This document shows positions 43,563-51,611 of a stretch of DNA of 64,000 nucleotides, piece by piece. The DNA comes from JACPNS01 sp047605325 (GTDB lineage: Bacteria; Actinomycetota; Thermoleophilia; Solirubrobacterales; JACPNS01). The position numbers were made by a program, and so were the translations under genes. Positions within the stretch are counted from its first letter, which is position 1. The number at the start of each line of letters is the position of its first letter. The notes under the pieces are model-generated. The model searched no databases, had not been told where the DNA came from, and saw only the letters and a program-made list of their open reading frames with translations. Location: assembly GCA_047605325.1 (NCBI GenBank), contig JASGFX010000007.1, positions 1 to 64,000 on the forward strand, written 5' to 3'.

Positions 43563-43572
43563 TCCCCGGCCC

Positions 43573-44772
43573 TTAGTTCTTGTCGACGGCCAGGGCGACC
43601 GCGGCGCGTCCGTTGGAGCCCATGCCGACCTGCTGCGAGCGCTGGAGCTGCTTGCCCTCGGTCTGCAGCGACGGGGCGACCATCACCTCGGCGCGGTGGA
43701 ACTCCGGGATGTCGGCGTAGCCGGTCGTCGCCATCGAGGTGCGCAGGCCGCCCATCAGGTTGAACGTGCCGTCGTTCTCGTTGGCCGGGCCGAGCAGGAT
43801 CTGCTCGAGCGAACCGTTCTGGACGGTCTCGACGCGGGCGCCACGCGGCAGCGACGGGTGGAATGTCGCCATGCCCCAGTGGAAACCGCGGCCGGGAGCC
43901 TCGTAGGCACGGGCCAGCGGCGAGCCGATCATCACGGCGTCAGCGCCGCAGGCGACTGCCTTCGAGACATCGCCGCCGTTGCGCATGCCGCCGTCGGCGA
44001 TCACGTTGACGTACTCGCCGGTCTCGAGCATGTGCTGGCTGCGCGCCGCCTGGACATCGGCGATCGCGGTGGCCTGCGGCACGCCCACACCGAGCACTCC
44101 GCGCGTGGTGCACGCGGCGCCCGGGCCGACGCCGACGAGAACGCCGACGCATCCGGTGCGCATCAGGTGCAGCGCGGTCGAGTAGCTGGCGCAGCCGCCG
44201 AGCACGCACGGAACCGGGACCTCGTTGATGAACTCTTTGAGGTTCAGCGGCTCGACGGTGGTCGAGACGTGCTCCGCGGAGATCACGGTGCCCTGGATGA
44301 CGAGGATGTCGAGACCGGCCTCTAGGGCGACCTCGTAGTACTCGCCGACCTTCTGCGGGGTCAGGGAGGCGGCGGTGACGACGCCCTGCTCCTTGATCTC
44401 GCGGATCCGCTGGGCGATCAGCTCAGGCTTGACCGGCTCTTCGTAGATCTTCTGCATCTCGGCCGTCGCGACCTCTTTGGGCAGCGAGGCGATGCGGTCG
44501 AGCTTCTCCTCGGCGTCTTCGTAGCGCGAGAAGATGCCCTCAAGATTGAGCACGCCGAGACCGCCGAGCTTGCCGATGATGCCCGCGGTCTTCGGCGAGA
44601 TGACGCCGTCCATCGCGGAGCCGAGCAGGGGCAGCTCGAAGCGGTAGGGACCGAGGGTCCAGGAGATGTCGACGTCGTCTGGGTCGCGCGTCCTGCGCGA
44701 CGGAACGATGGCGATGTCGTCGAAGCCGTAAGCGCGACGACCTTTCTTACCGCGGCCGATCTCTACTTCCAT
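43573..44772 (-). CDS. GuaB3-family IMP dehydrogenase-related protein
   Basis: 399 residues of TIM-barrel IMPDH/GMPR fold without the CBS pair of GuaB. Active-site loop GVGPGAACTTRGVLG places the catalytic Cys at C221; GGCASYST, ADGGMRNGGD and GSPLARA are phosphate-binding elements. MEVEIGRGKKGRRAYGFDDI at the start is characteristic of the GuaB3 group found in actinobacteria and cyanobacteria. A GMP reductase activity has been reported for a cyanobacterial member. It lies upstream of guaA in one operon. True guaB is not in the window. Confidence 0.9.
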   Translation of the reverse strand: MEVEIGRGKKGRRAYGFDDIAIVPSRRTRDPDDVDISWTLGPYRFELPLLGSAMDGVISPKTAGIIGKLGGLGVLNLEGIFSRYEDAEEKLDRIASLPKEVATAEMQKIYEEPVKPELIAQRIREIKEQGVVTAASLTPQKVGEYYEVALEAGLDILVIQGTVISAEHVSTTVEPLNLKEFINEVPVPCVLGGCASYSTALHLMRTGCVGVLVGVGPGAACTTRGVLGVGVPQATAIADVQAARSQHMLETGEYVNVIADGGMRNGGDVSKAVACGADAVMIGSPLARAYEAPGRGFHWGMATFHPSLPRGARVETVQNGSLEQILLGPANENDGTFNLMGGLRTSMATTGYADIPEFHRAEVMVAPSLQTEGKQLQRSQQVGMGSNGRAAVALAVDKN

Positions 44773-44886
44773 TGGTACCTCAGGATGGTGGGACAGGCTG
44801 GTCCGGAGGGGTGGGTGCCGGCCAGCAACAGGGGCTTCATCCGTCTACGTTACCAATGCTCTGGACGGCTCAAATCGGTAGATCTG

Positions 44887-44904
44887 GAGCCGAAAAAGCG
44901 GCTC
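44887..44904 (-). terminator. Possible hairpin downstream of the PfkB kinase gene
   Basis: GAGCCG/CGGCTC with a 6-base loop (CTTTTT on the minus strand), 37 nt past the stop at 44941. The U-run is in the loop rather than after the stem, so the terminator call is weak. Confidence 0.35.
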
Positions 44905-44940
44905 GCGAAAACTTCCTGCAAAGTACGCGAAAAGTTCTGA

Positions 44941-45894
44941 TCAGGACACGACCGGGCGGCGAATCGCGTCGATCTCGACGCGGTCGGCCAGCTGGTCGAC
45001 GGCGGCGCGGTCGAGCGTGCCCGCGCCGAAGTGCTGGGTCGACTCGGCGCCGCAGGCGACCGCGTAGCGCAGCGCCTCCTCCCCGCCGAGGCCGATGTAG
45101 CGCGCGCTGACCAGACCGGCGACGAGCGCGTCGCCCGATCCGACCGTGGTGATCGGGTCGAGTTCGGGGGCGCGCACGTGAAGCGTGGTGTCGGGCTGGT
45201 CCTCGAGCACCGCCCAGCAACCGTCGCTGCTGGTGACCACCGCGTCGCGCGCGCCGAGCGTGCGCAGCTCGACCGGCGCCGAGGCGAGGTCTTCGTCGTC
45301 GATGAACTCACGCCCGGCGAGCTCTTCGGTCTCGAGCACGTTCGGGGCGATCATGTCTGGCTCGGAGCGCAGGGCGCTCATCATCACGTCGCCCTCGGCG
45401 TCGACCAGCGTGATCACGCCGGCCTTGCGCAGGCCGGTGACGAGGTCGCCATAGAACTCGTGCGGGATCCCGCGCGGGATCGACCCGGCGATCACGCAGA
45501 TGTCGGCGCCCGGCGCCAGGTACATCAGCTTCTCGCGAAAGAGTTCAAGCTCGGTCTCGGTCACACGCGGGCCGTGCTCGTTGATCTCGGTCTGCTCGCC
45601 GGTGGTCGGATCGATCAGGACCGTCGAGGTTCGCGACTCTTCGCCGATCCGGACGAAGTCGTTGAGCACCGACTCGCCGGTGAGGTATTCGATGATCCTC
45701 GTGCCGGTGACTCCCCCGGCGAACCCGGTGGCGATCACCGGTTGGCCGAGACACTTGAGCGCGCGGGCGACGTTGATGCCCTTTCCTCCCGCAGCCGCCC
45801 GCTTGTCGACCGCGCGGTGGCGGGCGCCGAGACGGAAGTGCGGGACCGACAGGGTGTTGTCGATTGCGGCGTTGAGTGTGACCGTGATGATCAT
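44941..45894 (-). CDS. PfkB-family 1-phosphofructokinase-like sugar-phosphate kinase
   Basis: 317 residues from ATG 45894. N-terminal LNAAIDNTL and AAGGKGINVARALKCLG (34-50) are the FruK/LacC-type substrate motif. VIAGSIPRG and APNVLETEEL follow; VGSGDALVAG (D255 catalytic base) closes the active site. Fructose-1-phosphate, tagatose-6-phosphate and fructose-6-phosphate are all possible substrates; no PTS genes are nearby to decide. It appears monocistronic. Confidence 0.9.
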   Translation of the reverse strand: MIITVTLNAAIDNTLSVPHFRLGARHRAVDKRAAAGGKGINVARALKCLGQPVIATGFAGGVTGTRIIEYLTGESVLNDFVRIGEESRTSTVLIDPTTGEQTEINEHGPRVTETELELFREKLMYLAPGADICVIAGSIPRGIPHEFYGDLVTGLRKAGVITLVDAEGDVMMSALRSEPDMIAPNVLETEELAGREFIDDEDLASAPVELRTLGARDAVVTSSDGCWAVLEDQPDTTLHVRAPELDPITTVGSGDALVAGLVSARYIGLGGEEALRYAVACGAESTQHFGAGTLDRAAVDQLADRVEIDAIRRPVVS

Positions 45895-45957
45895 CGTCGT
45901 GAACCTTCTGTGCCTCGGGGATCCCCACTCCCCCATCGGCATTTTCAGTAGCGGGGA

Positions 45958-47268
45958 TTATCCCACGTAACCCGGGCGACGTGTCCGGTCGTCTCCACGC
46001 TTGAAGAAAAAGATGCCGATCAGACCGAGCCCGAGCACCAGTAGGGCGAACGGGAGGATCTTCCCGAGCGCGTGAAGCATCACTGCCGAAGTCGCGGGCG
46101 CGGGCACCGCCCGGGCCAACGCGACCTGCACCGTCCCGACCTTCTGGCCGTCGCGCAGCACCGCGGCCGTGCCGACGATCGAGCCGGCGGAACGCGGACC
46201 CTTGATCTCCTTCGGTGCCGTCAGCTGCACGACCACGCGCTGACCGTTCCTGGCGGCGAGCGAGATGTCGCGGCTCGGATAGACCTTCGCGGTGATGTCC
46301 TGGAGTTCGACCGGCAGGGCGACGATCGCCTGCTTGCGCTGGAGGGCGCTGATCGACTTGTAGTGGGCACGACCGAACTTGAGCAACGCCGCGGAGTCGT
46401 TCTCGCGATCGGCCTCGGTCGGTTCTCCGGTCACCACCGATACGAGCTTGGCGTCGACCTTCTCGGCCGCACCGACGAGCAGATAACCCGCCGCCATCGT
46501 GTGGCCGGTCTTCACGCCGATCGCCCACGGATAGGCGCCGATCAGGGGGTTGCGATTGGTGATGTGACGCGTGACCGATCCCGTGCGCAGAGTGAGGTGA
46601 GCCTTGTCGACGACATTGGCGAAGCGCGGGACCGTCAACGCCTGCTTGGCGAGCTGGGCGAGGTCGCTGGCGGTCGAGTAGTTGCCGGCGGCGTCGAGTC
46701 CGACCGGGTTGGCGAAGTGGGTGCGCGTCAGGCCCATCGCGCGGGCGCGGCGGTTCATCGCGGCGACGAAGGCGCCGCGTGATGATGCCGTACCGGCGGC
46801 GAGGCTGTCGGCGGCGTCGTTGCCGCTCTCGAGCAGGAGACCGCGGATCATGTCCTGCGCGCTCATCCTCTCGCCGGGCTTCAGGCCGAGGAGCGATTCG
46901 CCGACGCCGGCCTGGTAATTCGTGGCCGTGATCATCTCGCCCGGTGTCGTGCGCGAGATCGCGACCAGCGCGGTCATCATCTTCGTCGTGCTGGCGATCA
47001 GACGACGGCGCGTCGTGCCACGCCCCCAGAGCTTGACCCCGGTCTGCGCGTCGAGCACGATGCCGGTCCTGGCCGCGATGCCGCCCGGCGCGCGCGGCGC
47101 GGGCACGATGATCGTTTTCGTGCTGACCGTGCGGACGACGTTGTCAGCCGCGCCGGCATGCGCCGACCAGACAAGCAGGGCCGCCAGCAGGGCGAGCAGG
47201 AACGGGGCCACGCGGGCTGCCTTGGCCGCGCGCAGCGACGAGGCAGAGGACCGCATGCTGAGCATCAC
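45958..47268 (-). CDS. D-alanyl-D-alanine carboxypeptidase (S11, DacF/PBP5-like)
   Basis: 436 residues. Signal peptide about 20-40. Transpeptidase triad motifs: S93-TTK96 (IASTTKMMT), S148-GN (LLESGNDAAD) and K253-TG (GVKTGHT). A C-terminal beta domain and one membrane helix (about 402-424) anchor it. It trims pentapeptide stems. GTG 47268 overlaps the stop of the LysM gene; ATG 47265 one codon later is the alternative. Operon with the LysM protein. Confidence 0.93.
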   Translation of the reverse strand: MMLSMRSSASSLRAAKAARVAPFLLALLAALLVWSAHAGAADNVVRTVSTKTIIVPAPRAPGGIAARTGIVLDAQTGVKLWGRGTTRRRLIASTTKMMTALVAISRTTPGEMITATNYQAGVGESLLGLKPGERMSAQDMIRGLLLESGNDAADSLAAGTASSRGAFVAAMNRRARAMGLTRTHFANPVGLDAAGNYSTASDLAQLAKQALTVPRFANVVDKAHLTLRTGSVTRHITNRNPLIGAYPWAIGVKTGHTMAAGYLLVGAAEKVDAKLVSVVTGEPTEADRENDSAALLKFGRAHYKSISALQRKQAIVALPVELQDITAKVYPSRDISLAARNGQRVVVQLTAPKEIKGPRSAGSIVGTAAVLRDGQKVGTVQVALARAVPAPATSAVMLHALGKILPFALLVLGLGLIGIFFFKRGDDRTRRPGYVG

Positions 47269-47855
47269 TCTTTGAGTTTAAGTTTCTGGCCGGGCTGAAG
47301 CGCGCGCGGGTCGACGTCGGGGTTCAGCTCCTGGAGCATGTCGACGTCGACGCCCTGCTTCTCGGCGATCGCCGAGAAGCTGTCCCCGGCCTTGACGACG
47401 TAGACCGAGCGCTTCGGACCAGTCACCGCCGCCGCGCCGCTGGAGGTCGACTCGGTCGAAGTCGACTTGCTCGAGGTGTCGCCGCTCGAAGACTTGACCG
47501 AGCCGTCGCTGCTCTGGTTGGCGATGATCCAGAAACACACGATCGCACAGACGGCGAGTGCGAGCGGAGCAAGGATGCGGGCGCCGGAGCCTGCCTTCAC
47601 GTCGCGCGGGCGGCGCGGCGCGCTGCCGCTTCCGCTCGAAACCGGACGCTGACGGCCGCCGCTCTGACCGCCGGACGAGCGAACGTCCGAGCGACCCTTG
47701 CTCTGCGGCGGGCGCTTGCTGCTCTTGCTCTCGCCGCGAGGGGGGCGCTTGGAGCGCCCACCGAGGTCACGCTCGGAGCGTCCACGCACTGGGCGGGGGC
47801 TCTCTGCGGCGCCGGGCGGCGTGCTGGATGTCTCTCTTTTGAGCGGCTCTGCCAT
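47265..47855 (-). CDS. Membrane-anchored LysM-domain protein
   Basis: 196 residues: a long disordered, Arg/Ser/Gly/Lys-rich cytoplasmic N-terminus (1-90), one membrane helix (94-112), a Ser/Thr linker, and a C-terminal LysM domain (about 149-194: YVVKAGDSFSAIAEKQGVDVDMLQELNPDVDPR). The LysM binds peptidoglycan. Type II topology is as in actinobacterial LysM division factors. Coupled to the DD-carboxypeptidase gene. Confidence 0.88.
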   Translation of the reverse strand: MAEPLKRETSSTPPGAAESPRPVRGRSERDLGGRSKRPPRGESKSSKRPPQSKGRSDVRSSGGQSGGRQRPVSSGSGSAPRRPRDVKAGSGARILAPLALAVCAIVCFWIIANQSSDGSVKSSSGDTSSKSTSTESTSSGAAAVTGPKRSVYVVKAGDSFSAIAEKQGVDVDMLQELNPDVDPRALQPGQKLKLKE

Positions 47856-47932
47856 GTTCGGCGATCATAACGGCGCTTGAGTTCAGCGCGCTTAGCTCTG
47901 CAATGCGCCGCCCGACGCACAATCCCTGCAAA

Positions 47933-48649
47933 TCAAGCGAAACGCAACGCTTCGTCCAGTGAGCGCGTGGCTGCGGCGTCGACCTCGGCCGTCCAGCCGG
48001 AATCGAGCGCGATGCGCTCGAGCCGCTCACGCAGCGGGACCAGGACCAGCGCGTCGAGCGCGCCGTATTGCACTTGAGCACTCGAGAGCACGGGCACCGA
48101 CCAATCGGACAGCCGCTGCTGCTTGGAGAGTTCAAATCCGAGCAGGTCTTCGCAGACGTGCGCGAGATTGCTGCCCTTCGGGTCGAACAGGCCGGTGCTG
48201 CGCGCGCGTTCACGAACAAACACCCAGCGCGTGTCGAACATCGGCGTCAGTGTGAAGCCGCCATGCCGCGCGAGCCAGCTCTGCTCGAACTCGGCGTTGT
48301 GCGCGATCCAGCCGATCTGCAGACCGGCGATCGCGTGGTGCAGCGCGTCCCAGGCGTCGAAGGCGAAACAGTCGAGCACGACGCAGCGATCGCCCGCGGC
48401 GATCTGCGCGAGCCGGATGCGGCCGTCCGGCGGTACGAGCGACGTGGTCTCGATGTCGATCCCGACCGAGAGCGCGTCGCTCATCGGCGAGGGCCTTGCG
48501 GCTTCGAGAACCCAACCGAGCGCGTCGACCGCCGAGACGGCGTCGGTCACGTACACATACTCGCCGCGATCCTTGCCGAACCGCACCGCAATCGGCTGCC
48601 GCTCGATCGCGGGCGCCTCTCCTGCGGTGGTGATGATCGCGGGCTGCAC
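47933..48649 (-). CDS. DEDD-type 3'-5' exonuclease, RNase D-like
   Basis: 238 residues. ExoI SVGIDIETTSL (D65, E67), ExoII IGWIAHNAEFEQ (Asn-Ala-Glu-Phe in place of the usual N-x-x-x-F/Y-D), and ExoIII QYGALDALV (Tyr and Asp). The middle contains the DTRWVF segment typical of DnaQ-like DEDDy nucleases. There is no HRDC domain, so it is shorter than RNase D; processing of RNA or DNA 3' ends is inferred. No partners; a hairpin element lies upstream. Confidence 0.82.
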   Translation of the reverse strand: MQPAIITTAGEAPAIERQPIAVRFGKDRGEYVYVTDAVSAVDALGWVLEAARPSPMSDALSVGIDIETTSLVPPDGRIRLAQIAAGDRCVVLDCFAFDAWDALHHAIAGLQIGWIAHNAEFEQSWLARHGGFTLTPMFDTRWVFVRERARSTGLFDPKGSNLAHVCEDLLGFELSKQQRLSDWSVPVLSSAQVQYGALDALVLVPLRERLERIALDSGWTAEVDAAATRSLDEALRFA

Positions 48650-48755
48650 GATGACTCCTGATCAGAGCCTGACGCGCCCGTCGGTCGGCAGATTCGCTTC
48701 GATCGAGCGCCGCCATCGTGCGGTTTTCGCCGTCCCAGCGTTCAAGCCAGATCGC

Positions 48756-48802
48756 GCATGCACATACGTCCTGCCGAGGGTCGGCAGGACGTATGTGCAC
48801 GC
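48756..48802. repeat. Dispersed hairpin element, copy 2
   Basis: Inverted repeat of 22 bp with one mismatch (arms 48756-48777 and 48781-48802) closed by a GGG loop. It shares the ACGTCCTGC/GCAGGACGT core and the ACGCAA right flank with copy 1 at 2393-2441. It lies 31 nt downstream of pyrF and 107 nt upstream of the RNase D-like gene, so it may end the HU-pyrF transcript. Confidence 0.75.
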
Positions 48803-48832
48803 AAAAGATCGCCAGGCGTCGCCCGCGCCGCG

Positions 48833-49843
48833 TCAGCCGGAGACGGCCCAGATCGAGGCGCGCAGCTCGTCGGCCGCGGCCTTCGCGCTGTCAGTCGGGT
48901 CGCCACCGGTCTGCTCCCAGGCGTTCACAAGCGCGCGTGAGACGGTGATCAGCGCCGAGGCACGACCGGCGGTGAACGCCGCGGCCAGATCCTCGACCTT
49001 GCCCCCCTGGGCCCCGACTCCGGGGATCAGGAAGACGCCGCGGGGCATCGCGGCGCGCAGGCGCCTGATGTGCGCCGGCTCGGTGGCGCCGACGACGGCG
49101 CCCAAAGATGAAAGTCCGGACTCCCCGACCACTCCCGATCCGACCCGCTCGACCATCGCGGCCAGCCGGTCGGTGACAGTGCCTCCGCCCTCGAGCGGGA
49201 GGTCTTCGATGTCGGCCGCGCCGGGATTCGAGGTACGCACGAGCAGGAACACCCCCGCCCCGTGAGCTGCCGCCGAATCGACCAGCGGCTGTATCGAATC
49301 GTCGCCCAGCAGCGGATTGACGGTCGCGACATCGGCACCGAGTCCGGGGATTTCTCCGAACGGCGACGGCGTCGAGCCGAACAGCGCCTGCGCGTAGGCC
49401 GCGGCAGTCACCGGGACGTCACCGCGCTTGCCGTCGGCGATCACGATCAGGCCTTCCTGCTTGGCGGCTTGAACGGTCTCGGCGAGCGCCCGATATCCGG
49501 GCGCGCCGAGACGTTCAAAACAAGCCAGTTGCAGTTTCACGCCGGCGCACTGGGCGCCGACGGCCGCGATCACCGCTCTGCAGTGCGCGGATACCGCGCG
49601 GGCTGCCAGCTCGGCTGCCTCGCCAGAGGCGACTGCCGACGGCCCGCCGGTCGCCCGCTCACCCGTCCCGGGTTCTGCGGGCGCCGGATCAGCAACCGCC
49701 TCAGCTGCGCTGCCTGCGGCCTCGAGCGCCTCCGGCCAGAGTTTGGCCGGGTCGGGATCGAGGCCGAGAACGAGTTGGGATTCCCGTTCTTCAACGAGCG
49801 CTGCGAGACGGTCGCCAAAGGGCTGAACCTGAAGCTCGATCAG
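48833..49843 (-). CDS. pyrF: Orotidine-5'-phosphate decarboxylase (type 2), CTG start
   Basis: 336 residues if started at CTG 49843; this overlaps the HU stop (CTGA). It yields IELQVQPFGDRLAALVEER then LVLGLDPDP, whose D29 is a conserved active-site residue, and ADGKRGDV with catalytic K139. No ATG, GTG or TTG exists in frame between this CTG and GTG 49573, which would delete 90 residues including the LGLDPD motif. AAGGGCGG precedes the CTG. A low-complexity insert (about residues 43-80) is typical of long type 2 enzymes. Last step of UMP synthesis. Confidence 0.85.
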   Translation of the reverse strand: MIELQVQPFGDRLAALVEERESQLVLGLDPDPAKLWPEALEAAGSAAEAVADPAPAEPGTGERATGGPSAVASGEAAELAARAVSAHCRAVIAAVGAQCAGVKLQLACFERLGAPGYRALAETVQAAKQEGLIVIADGKRGDVPVTAAAYAQALFGSTPSPFGEIPGLGADVATVNPLLGDDSIQPLVDSAAAHGAGVFLLVRTSNPGAADIEDLPLEGGGTVTDRLAAMVERVGSGVVGESGLSSLGAVVGATEPAHIRRLRAAMPRGVFLIPGVGAQGGKVEDLAAAFTAGRASALITVSRALVNAWEQTGGDPTDSAKAAADELRASIWAVSG

Positions 49844-50118
49844 CCGCCCTTGACGGTCTGCTTGAGCTTTGCGCCGGCCGAGAACTTCGGCACCTTGCTC
49901 GCCTTGATCTGGATCGTCTCGCCGGTCTGCGGGTTCACGCCCTGGCGCGCGCTGCGCTCCGAGACACTGAACTTGCCGAAACCGGTGAACGCGACCTCGC
50001 CGCCACGCTTGAGCGTTTCGGAGATCGTGTCGAGAACGGCGTCAACGGCCTTCGCAGCGTCAGCGGCGGTGAGGTCCGTCTTTTCCTTTACCTGGGTGAT
50101 GAATTCCTGCTTGGTCAC
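49840..50118 (-). CDS. hup: HU-type nucleoid protein
   Basis: 92 residues from GTG 50118, with a perfect AGGAGG 5 nt upstream. TKQEFITQVKEKTDL opens the helical dimer part. GFGKFSVSERSARQGVNPQTGE is the HU/IHF signature and beta arm, and SKVPKFSAGAKLK ends the core. There is no Lys/Ala-rich tail as in mycobacterial HU. It is co-translated with pyrF through a CTGA overlap. Confidence 0.95.
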   Translation of the reverse strand: MTKQEFITQVKEKTDLTAADAAKAVDAVLDTISETLKRGGEVAFTGFGKFSVSERSARQGVNPQTGETIQIKASKVPKFSAGAKLKQTVKGG

Positions 50119-50258
50119 AGTTCCTCCTCGAGAGGGATGAGGTTTGATTCGCCCGCCAACGTAACTCCCCCGGCGGCGGAACATGCAGGATTCATGCGGG
50201 TTTGCGCGGAAATTCGACCGATTTTCGTGCTATACGCCGTCGGCGCCGAGAAAATCGC

Positions 50259-51611
50259 TCAGGCGATCGTCATCTCGTCCACGAGAATCGGCCCCGTCAG
50301 CACCGAGCCGCCGAAGGGAATCCAGCGCTGCTGCGCGCCCACGGCGCGCACTCCCCGGAGGGTCGCGATCAGGTCGCTGGCGATCGTCGCCTCACGCACC
50401 GGAGCGGCGAGCTTGCCGTCCTTGATCTCGATCCCGCTGGCGCCGACCGAGAACTGGCCGGACACGGGATTGACTCCCGAGTGCAGCCCGACGACGTTGG
50501 TCACGTAGAGCCCGTCGCCCGCCTGGGCGATCAGTTCTTCGAGGCTCGACCCGCCCGCCGCGACGATCACGTTGCTCGCGCCGGGGCCAGGGCCGCCTCG
50601 GTATGAGCCGCGGCTGGCGTTTCCGGTCGAGCTCGCACCCGCTTCGCGCGCGGTGCGCGAGTCGTAGAGGAAGTTCTGGACCTGTCCGCTTACGATCAGC
50701 GGGGTTGCGCGGCGCGCCACGCCCTCTCCGTCGAACGGGGAGCTCGAAGGACCGCCGGAGACGAGCCCGTTGTCCGTGAGCTCGAGCGCGGCCGAGGCGA
50801 TCTCTTCGCCTTCCTTGCCGACGAATGGTGAACGGCCGCGCAGCACCGCCTCGCCACTCAGGGCACCGGAGGCGATACCGATGAAACTCGCGGCGGTGAA
50901 TTCGTCCAGCACGACCGGGGCCCTGCGCGCCTCGGTGCGACGAGCGCCAATCATCACGACCGCGCGCTCTGCGGCTTCACGGCCGATCGCCTGCGGGTCG
51001 AGTCCACCCGGCCCACGCGCGATGTCGAGACCGAGTCCGGTCATCAGGTCGTCGCGGGTGCCGGCGAAAGCCGATGAGTAGGCATACGCGCCCGTCGCCT
51101 CATACGAATCCGACAGCCCGGCGCTGTTGACGATCACGACACTCCCGCGCTCGTCGGCGTAGATCGTCTGCTCGACCTGGCTGACGCGCGAGTCGAACGT
51201 GCGCGCGGCGTCGTCGACCGCGATCGCGAGCTCAACCTTGCGAGCGGTGTCCCATTCGTCGAACTCCGGCGCGACGAGCTCTCCGGCGTCGCCGCGTCCG
51301 GTCTCGCCGGGAAGCCCCGCGAATTCGTCCGGGTCGGAGACCTGCGCCAGCGCGACTGCGCGCTCGGCGAGATCCTTCAGTGAAGATTCATCGAGCGCCG
51401 TGCCGAAGGCATAGCCACTGCGACCCTCCGAGGCGAAGGCGCGCACGCCGATCCCGCGGCTGCCGGCCTCGGTGAGACTCTCCACCGCCCGGTCGAACAC
51501 GCGAATCTCGACATCGCGCTCGTCCTGACCGAAACCCTCGGCCGCTTCGGCGCCGGCCGCGAGCGCCATTTCGACGGCCTTTGCCGCCGCGTCCTTCAAG
51601 GCGTCACTCAT
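50259..51611 (-). CDS. tldE: TldE/PmbA-type metalloprotease subunit
   Basis: 450 residues of the TldD/PmbA (U62) fold without the HExxxH motif, so it is the non-catalytic TldE subunit. VFDRAVESLTEAGSRGIGVR, VVLDEFTAASFI, NFLYDSRTAREAG and the Gly-rich GASNVIVAAGG mark the family. It heterodimerises with TldD to form a protease that degrades unfolded peptides. It overlaps tldD by 4 bases (ATGA). Confidence 0.93.
   Translation of the reverse strand: MSDALKDAAAKAVEMALAAGAEAAEGFGQDERDVEIRVFDRAVESLTEAGSRGIGVRAFASEGRSGYAFGTALDESSLKDLAERAVALAQVSDPDEFAGLPGETGRGDAGELVAPEFDEWDTARKVELAIAVDDAARTFDSRVSQVEQTIYADERGSVVIVNSAGLSDSYEATGAYAYSSAFAGTRDDLMTGLGLDIARGPGGLDPQAIGREAAERAVVMIGARRTEARRAPVVLDEFTAASFIGIASGALSGEAVLRGRSPFVGKEGEEIASAALELTDNGLVSGGPSSSPFDGEGVARRATPLIVSGQVQNFLYDSRTAREAGASSTGNASRGSYRGGPGPGASNVIVAAGGSSLEELIAQAGDGLYVTNVVGLHSGVNPVSGQFSVGASGIEIKDGKLAAPVREATIASDLIATLRGVRAVGAQQRWIPFGGSVLTGPILVDEMTIA

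Noticed and set aside
43551..43572. T-loop-like GTTCAATCCCC as part of a tRNA gene
   Set aside because: No acceptor or anticodon stem pairs around it; it is the start of guaA.
48833..49573. Short pyrF starting at GTG 49573
   Set aside because: It lacks the conserved LGLDPD segment encoded just upstream in the same frame.
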